Below, in pieces: positions 42,409-47,088 of a DNA stretch of 47,088 nucleotides (its first letter is position 1; each line of letters starts with the position of its first letter). The notes below the pieces were generated by a model. That model saw nothing but the letters and a program-made list of their open reading frames with translations. It made no database searches and had not been told where the DNA came from. Position numbers and translations under genes: made by a program. Source of the DNA: an uncultured Eubacteriales bacterium (GTDB taxonomy: Bacteria > Bacillota > Clostridia > Christensenellales > CAG-138); NCBI GenBank assembly GCA_900544965.1, contig UQXE01000015.1, positions 1 through 47,088 on the forward strand. Reading direction: 5' to 3'.

Positions 42409-45400
42409 TTGTTCGAGCTTACTAATTTCGACGCTATACAAATAGGCCTTGCGTCACCTGAAAAAATAATTGAGTGGTCTCACGGTGAGGTTAAAAAGCC
42501 TGAAACAATAAATTATAGGACGCTCAAGCCCGAGAAGGACGGGCTGTTCTGCGAACGCATATTTGGACCAACGAAGGACTGGGAATGCCACTGCGGACGC
42601 TATAAGCGGATACAGCATAAGGGCGTTATCTGCGACAAGTGCGGAGTTGAGGTGACAAAATCCAAGGTCCGCCGTGAGCGTATGGGCCACATACAGCTTG
42701 CGGCCCCGGTTTCGCATATCTGGTATTTCCGCGGAACCCCGAGCAGGATGAAAATGCTTTTGGATATGTCTCCAAAATCGCTTGAACAGGTCATATATTT
42801 TGCAAAGTATGTGGTGCTTGATCCTGGCGATACCGATATACCGCATAAAAAGCTCATGACTGAGATGGAATACCGCCGTGAGGCAGCCCGCGTGGCGCCA
42901 AAGAGGTTCCGCGTAGGCATGGGCGCTGAGGCAATTAAGGAGCTGCTTCAGAAGCTCGACCTTCAAAAACTGGCTGAAGATCTCCGCACGGAGATAAGCA
43001 AAGCTTCCGCTCAGAGCCAAAAGCGCGCCAACGCAGTTAAGCGTCTTGAGGTGGTTGAAGCGTTTATTAAGAGCGGCAATAAGCCAGAATGGATGATACT
43101 GGACGTCATCCCCGTTATTCCTCCCGACTTGCGGCCAATGGTACAGCTTGACGGCGGGAGGTTCGCCGCAAGCGATCTTAACGACCTTTACCGCCGCGTG
43201 ATCAGCCGCAACAACAGGCTTAAGAAGCTGCTTGAAATTCATGCTCCGGACATCGTTGTAAGAAATGAGAAGCGTATGCTCCAGGAAGCGGTGGACGCGC
43301 TTATAGACAACGGCAAGCGCACCCGCGCTGTTACAGGCGCAAACAACCGGCCGCTAAAGTCCCTTTCAGAACTTTTGCGCGGAAAGCAAGGGCGTTTTCG
43401 GCAGAACCTTCTAGGAAAGCGCGTAGACTACTCTGGCCGTTCGGTAATTGTAGTAGGGCCGGAATTGAAGATGTATCAGTGCGGACTGCCTAAGGAGATG
43501 GCGCTTGAGCTGTTTAAGCCGTTTGTAATGAAAAAGCTGGTGGAGAACGATCCCCAGACCAACATAAAGAGCGCAAAACGCAAGATAGAACGCGTAAGCA
43601 AGGAAGTATGGGACGCCCTGGAGGAGGTTATAAAGGACCATCCGGTGCTTCTCAACCGCGCTCCGACCCTGCACCGGCTTGGTATACAGGCCTTTGAGCC
43701 GGTGCTGGTGGAAGGCAGGGCGCTTAAGCTTCATCCTCTGGTATGTCCAGCATATAACGCTGACTTTGATGGGGACCAGATGGCCGTACATGTGCCTCTA
43801 TCCGTTGAGGCTCAGGCTGAGGCGCGTTTTCTGATGCTTGCTTCAAACAACATACTTAAACCCCAGGACGGCAAGCCTGTGGTAAGCCCAACGCAGGACA
43901 TGGTAATGGGCTGCTATTACCTTACCCTGCAGCGCGACGGCGATAAGGGCGAAGGCAAAGCGTTTTCCTCCGAGGACGAAGCGCTGATGGCATATCAAAG
44001 CGGCGACGTAACGCTTCACGCTAAGATAAAAGTACGCATTCAGCGGGAAATCGACGGCGAGATCCGCAGCAAGGTTATAAGCACCTCTGTGGGCAGGCTT
44101 ATATTCAACGGAGCTATTCCTCAGGATCTCGGATTTGTCGACAGGTCTCTGCCTGAAAATGCGTTCAAGCTTGAGATAGATGAAAAGGTAACCAAGAAGA
44201 CGCTGGCGGCCATAGTCGATTGCTGCTACCGCAGGCACGGAGCAACTTCTACGTCGAATATGCTTGATAATATCAAGAGCCTAGGGTTTAAATATTCCAC
44301 CAAAGGTGGAATAACCGTAGGCTATAGGGATATAATCGTACCCGAGCAGAAAAAGCAGATGCTCGCCGATGCGGAAGACAGGGTCATAGAAATTGAGGAT
44401 ATGTATATGATGGGCGTTATCACCGCAAAGGAACGCCGTGAGCACATCATTAAGATCTGGGAGCAGGCCACCAAAAACGTAACCGACGCCCTGATGAACA
44501 GCCTTGACGAATGGAACCCGATTTACATGATGGCGAACTCCGGCGCCCGCGGAAGCACCAACCAGATACGCCAGCTTGCCGGCATGCGTGGACTTATGGC
44601 TGATCCCAGTGGTCAGATTATTGAAGTTCCAATTCGCTCCAACTTTAGAGAAGGCCTTACGGTTCTTGAGTTTTTCGTTTCATCGCATGGCGCAAGGAAA
44701 GGGCTTGCCGATACCGCCCTCAGAACCGCGGACTCTGGTTATCTCACCAGGCGTCTCGTCGATGTCTCTCAGGATGTAATCATACGTGAGGACGACTGTT
44801 TTAAGCTTAGAAACGACAGCACTAAGGGAATACGCGTGGAGGCGATAAAGGACGGCGATAGGATTATCGAACCTCTAGGCGACAGAATTCTTGGCCGTTA
44901 TACGGCCGAGCCGGTCTGTCATCCTGAAACCGGTGAGCAAATAATTGGGGCAAACGAGCTTATCACCTATGAGCTGCGCAATATTATAATCGCGGCTGGT
45001 GTTGAGAGCGTTGTCTGCCGCACTGTATTCACATGCAGAAGCGAGCACGGCGTATGTGCAAAATGCTATGGCGTCAACCTGGCTACCGGCCACCCTGTAA
45101 ATATCGGCGAAGCCGTGGGAATAATAGCGGCCCAGGCTATCGGAGAGCCTGGAACGCAGCTGACGATGCGTACGTTCCACACCGGCGGCGTCGCGTCGGC
45201 TGATGATATAACGCAGGGTCTCCCCCGCGTTGAGGAAATATTCGAAGCCAGAAAGCCTAAGGGCCTGGCTGTGATATCCCAAATTGCCGGCACTGTACAC
45301 ATACAGACCGGAAAGAAGACCGAAGCTGTAATAACAAACGAGAGTGAAACCGAAAAATACCTTATACCGTTTGGTTCTAAACTCAAGGTTGCCGACGGCG

Positions 45401-46107
45401 ACTTTGTGGCGGCCGGAGACGAGCTTACCGAAGGCTCTGTAAATCCCCATGAGATACTAAGCATTAAGGGCGTTAATCAGGTCCAGTCCTATATGCTTAA
45501 AGAGGTTCAGAGCGTATACCGCGACCAGGGCGTTGAAATCGCCGATAAGCACATTGAGATAATTATCAGGCAGATGCTGCGCAAGGTCCAGGTGACCAAT
45601 GCCGGAGATACCCAGTTGCTTCCTGGCGAGCTTATAGATATATTCCGCTTTGAACAGGAGAACAGCAGGGTTATTGGGGCGGAGGGCCAGCCTGCCGAGT
45701 CAAAGCGCAAGCTTATGGGCATTACCAAGGCCGCGCTCGCTACCGACTCATTCCTTTCCGCGGCGTCATTCCAGGAAACGACCCGAGTTCTTACCGAGGC
45801 CGCTACGAAGGGAAAGGTGGACCCGCTTGTTGGTCTGAAGGAAAATGTAATAATCGGCAAGCTCATTCCGGCTGGAATCGGACTCAAGCGCTACCGCAAC
45901 ATTGATATACAGATGGAAAGCAATGTGCGCGATAATGCAGCAATAGACCATCAAGTTCATGCCGAACGCATCCTCTCCGACAGCGACGAGGACTATGCGG
46001 CCCTTGCCGCGGAGGCTGCCGGCCAGCCGGATAGGCCGTCGTTCTCCGATCTTACCGCGCTTGAGCCAATGGAGCTTACCGAGATGCCGGAGATGAACGC
46101 CTTTTAG
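42409..46107 (+). CDS. rpoC: DNA-directed RNA polymerase beta' subunit
   Basis: This is the other catalytic subunit, 1232 residues, starting with TTG behind GAAGGGAGAG. The N-terminal zinc finger is CHCGRYKRIQHKGVICDKCG (four Cys); the active-site Mg2+ loop is YNADFDGDQMAVHVPL; RRLGIQ...LHPL and bridge-helix/trigger-loop regions (GLTVLEFFVSSHGARKGLADTALRTADSGYLTRRLVD) follow; the second zinc site uses the cysteines of VVCRTVFTCRSEHGVCAKCYG. The C-terminal end is intact. Length and order are typical of Firmicutes. Confidence 0.97.
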   Translation: MFELTNFDAIQIGLASPEKIIEWSHGEVKKPETINYRTLKPEKDGLFCERIFGPTKDWECHCGRYKRIQHKGVICDKCGVEVTKSKVRRERMGHIQLAAPVSHIWYFRGTPSRMKMLLDMSPKSLEQVIYFAKYVVLDPGDTDIPHKKLMTEMEYRREAARVAPKRFRVGMGAEAIKELLQKLDLQKLAEDLRTEISKASAQSQKRANAVKRLEVVEAFIKSGNKPEWMILDVIPVIPPDLRPMVQLDGGRFAASDLNDLYRRVISRNNRLKKLLEIHAPDIVVRNEKRMLQEAVDALIDNGKRTRAVTGANNRPLKSLSELLRGKQGRFRQNLLGKRVDYSGRSVIVVGPELKMYQCGLPKEMALELFKPFVMKKLVENDPQTNIKSAKRKIERVSKEVWDALEEVIKDHPVLLNRAPTLHRLGIQAFEPVLVEGRALKLHPLVCPAYNADFDGDQMAVHVPLSVEAQAEARFLMLASNNILKPQDGKPVVSPTQDMVMGCYYLTLQRDGDKGEGKAFSSEDEALMAYQSGDVTLHAKIKVRIQREIDGEIRSKVISTSVGRLIFNGAIPQDLGFVDRSLPENAFKLEIDEKVTKKTLAAIVDCCYRRHGATSTSNMLDNIKSLGFKYSTKGGITVGYRDIIVPEQKKQMLADAEDRVIEIEDMYMMGVITAKERREHIIKIWEQATKNVTDALMNSLDEWNPIYMMANSGARGSTNQIRQLAGMRGLMADPSGQIIEVPIRSNFREGLTVLEFFVSSHGARKGLADTALRTADSGYLTRRLVDVSQDVIIREDDCFKLRNDSTKGIRVEAIKDGDRIIEPLGDRILGRYTAEPVCHPETGEQIIGANELITYELRNIIIAAGVESVVCRTVFTCRSEHGVCAKCYGVNLATGHPVNIGEAVGIIAAQAIGEPGTQLTMRTFHTGGVASADDITQGLPRVEEIFEARKPKGLAVISQIAGTVHIQTGKKTEAVITNESETEKYLIPFGSKLKVADGDFVAAGDELTEGSVNPHEILSIKGVNQVQSYMLKEVQSVYRDQGVEIADKHIEIIIRQMLRKVQVTNAGDTQLLPGELIDIFRFEQENSRVIGAEGQPAESKRKLMGITKAALATDSFLSAASFQETTRVLTEAATKGKVDPLVGLKENVIIGKLIPAGIGLKRYRNIDIQMESNVRDNAAIDHQVHAERILSDSDEDYAALAAEAAGQPDRPSFSDLTALEPMELTEMPEMNAF

Positions 46108-46138
46108 CTTATGTGTGTTTTAGTCATTAGGAGGCAAA

Positions 46139-46903
46139 GTGGAAAACAGATATACAAACGAAGACTGTCCGCTAAGGGGCGGAGACGACTGCAGGCTTCT
46201 TAACATGCCCGGGTGCAATGAATGCCCTGTAAACAAATTGCCCCGTGAGGAAAAGGTCAAGGCTGGCAGGGAGCTTCGCGATACGGCTATACTCATGCCG
46301 ATAGAACTGGTGCGTAGTGCAGCGGAAAGCTCCCACTGCCTATTATGCAACGACGATGTAAAGCGCAAGCGTACCTGTTACGCCGTTGCTGATTTAGGGC
46401 ATAAGCATCCCAATCCGGATAACAGCAGCGGTATCTCAAAGGGCGGCCTTCTGGTGCCGGTTCAGATAGCCTCTTGTAGCCAATGCAAGCGCAATTTTAC
46501 GCTTGCCAGCTATCTTCCGGACGCCCTGGCATTGCTTATCACAGGTATAGCGCTTGTATTGTTAAGCATCCGCAGCATTAGGGAGCCGCTTATGGCGGTG
46601 CTTACAGCCTTGCCGCTGATAGTATTTATTATCGCCTGTATACTGGCGGTAACCGTTCGCTATACGCTTAGACGCTGCCTGGTCAAGAAGCTCGGTAAAA
46701 GTACCAAGTTTAAGATATCAGACATCGGCATAATTTCCCGTATGTACGGCAATGGCTGGTTTGAACTGTATGGCAGCAACCGCGTCATCTCAAAGGTGTA
46801 CTTTAACGACGCGCCCCTTTCAAAGGGGCCGTATACCGCGTATATCCGTGAATCCAACGATGGACCCGCCGACATAAAACTTAACCAAAGCATAGAAGAA
46901 TAG
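46139..46903 (+). CDS. Cysteine-rich two-helix membrane protein, unknown function
   Basis: This 254-residue protein starts with GTG four bases after AGGAGG. The N-terminal half holds several cysteine pairs (CPLRGGDDC, CNECP, CLLC, CSQC), probably zinc or Fe-S sites on the cytoplasmic side. Two hydrophobic helices follow (about 129-148 and 156-178), then a soluble C-terminal domain with FKISDIGIISRMYGNGWFELYGS. It lies 31 bp behind rpoC with no terminator in between, so it is probably transcribed with RNA polymerase genes, and a terminator follows it. The layout is a little like RseC/SoxR-reducing proteins, but I see no real match. Confidence 0.75.
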   Translation: MENRYTNEDCPLRGGDDCRLLNMPGCNECPVNKLPREEKVKAGRELRDTAILMPIELVRSAAESSHCLLCNDDVKRKRTCYAVADLGHKHPNPDNSSGISKGGLLVPVQIASCSQCKRNFTLASYLPDALALLITGIALVLLSIRSIREPLMAVLTALPLIVFIIACILAVTVRYTLRRCLVKKLGKSTKFKISDIGIISRMYGNGWFELYGSNRVISKVYFNDAPLSKGPYTAYIRESNDGPADIKLNQSIEE

Positions 46904-46922
46904 AGATTAAGCTAAATCTAAC

Positions 46923-46955
46923 CCCGTTTGGCATCTGTCAGACGGGTTCTTTATT
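46923..46955 (+). terminator. Terminator of the rpoB-rpoC operon
   Basis: CCCGTTTG pairs with CAGACGGG (8 bp, one G-U) around an 8-base loop and is followed by TTCTTTATTTT. Confidence 0.82.
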
Positions 46956-47054
46956 TTATTGCCGCGTTAAGCTCACCGCTTACGCATGCGCAAGGTGTAA
47001 TTTTGGCCGTACACGCCGCCCAAAATTACGAATTTTGATAATTGCCTCCGGCGG

Positions 47055-47086
47055 CTTAGAACCTTTTTTGCAAAAAAGGTTCTAAG
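47055..47086. repeat. 32-bp perfect palindrome at the window end
   Basis: CTTAGAACCTTTTTTG is followed directly by its complement CAAAAAAGGTTCTAAG. The end GGTTCTAAGAA is also found at 107-117, next to the repeat block at the window start. It belongs to the same family of intergenic palindromes and is cut off by the window edge. Confidence 0.8.
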
Positions 47087-47088
47087 AA

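Noticed and set aside
1..47088. CRISPR array
   Set aside because: No series of regularly spaced short direct repeats was seen.

Overview
The window looks like chromosome of a Gram-positive anaerobe of the class Clostridia, probably spore-forming. Reasons seen in the sequence: an IspH fused to ribosomal S1-type domains, a Na+-pumping oxaloacetate decarboxylase, a YtfJ/GerW-type sporulation protein beside ScpA/ScpB, a KamA-family radical SAM enzyme, strong AGGAGG-type ribosome binding sites, frequent TTG/GTG starts, and mobile-element genes of the kind common in gut Clostridia. TGA is used as a normal stop (for example at the end of the KamA gene). I cannot name the species.

Layout. Positions 1-420 hold non-coding repeats and the terminator of the first operon. 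Positions 443-6075 (minus) are a housekeeping operon read from a TTGATA/TATAAT promoter: surE, a HI0933/BaiN-type flavoprotein, cmk, plsC and ispH-S1. Positions 6230-9638 (minus) are the oxaloacetate decarboxylase Na+ pump (gamma, biotin carrier, beta, alpha in transcription order). Positions 9767-14880 (minus) are a site-2 protease homologue, scpA, scpB, a DUF2953 protein, ytfJ, a D-Ala-D-Ala carboxypeptidase and a pseudouridine synthase.

Positions about 15460-28334 are a graveyard of mobile DNA. An outer element is left only as a methyltransferase 3' fragment at its edge, two pieces of a plus-strand serine recombinase, a helicase/methylase fragment, and the 3' half of a tRNA-Ser(CGA). An inner mobilizable element of about 11.5 kb sits exactly between the two recombinase pieces and carries a perfect 14-bp terminal inverted repeat. 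It encodes a decayed recombinase, a TnpW-like peptide, Tn916-type sigma factor and HTH proteins, MerR and XRE regulators, an excisionase-like protein, MobC, a relaxase with an oriT-like region, a lipoprotein, a decayed SIR2/AbiH-like defence gene and replication-type genes. Many of its genes carry stops or frameshifts, while the core genes around it are intact.

Positions 28753-34089 hold a GNAT acetyltransferase, a lipoprotein, prs, and a small secreted cluster: two tandem paralogous lipoproteins followed by a matrixin-like metalloprotease whose reading frame is cut by one TGA. Positions 34174-37644 hold a divergent EF-G-like GTPase (minus) and the KamA-family enzyme (plus). The window closes with rpoB, rpoC, a cysteine-rich membrane protein, a terminator and a long palindrome of a repeat family that also appears near the window start.

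The best candidates for something new are the recombinase-in-recombinase insertion, the truncated tRNA-Ser junction, the lipoprotein pair with its metalloprotease, and the cysteine-rich protein behind rpoBC. All assignments come from reading motifs and family resemblance; no database search was made.
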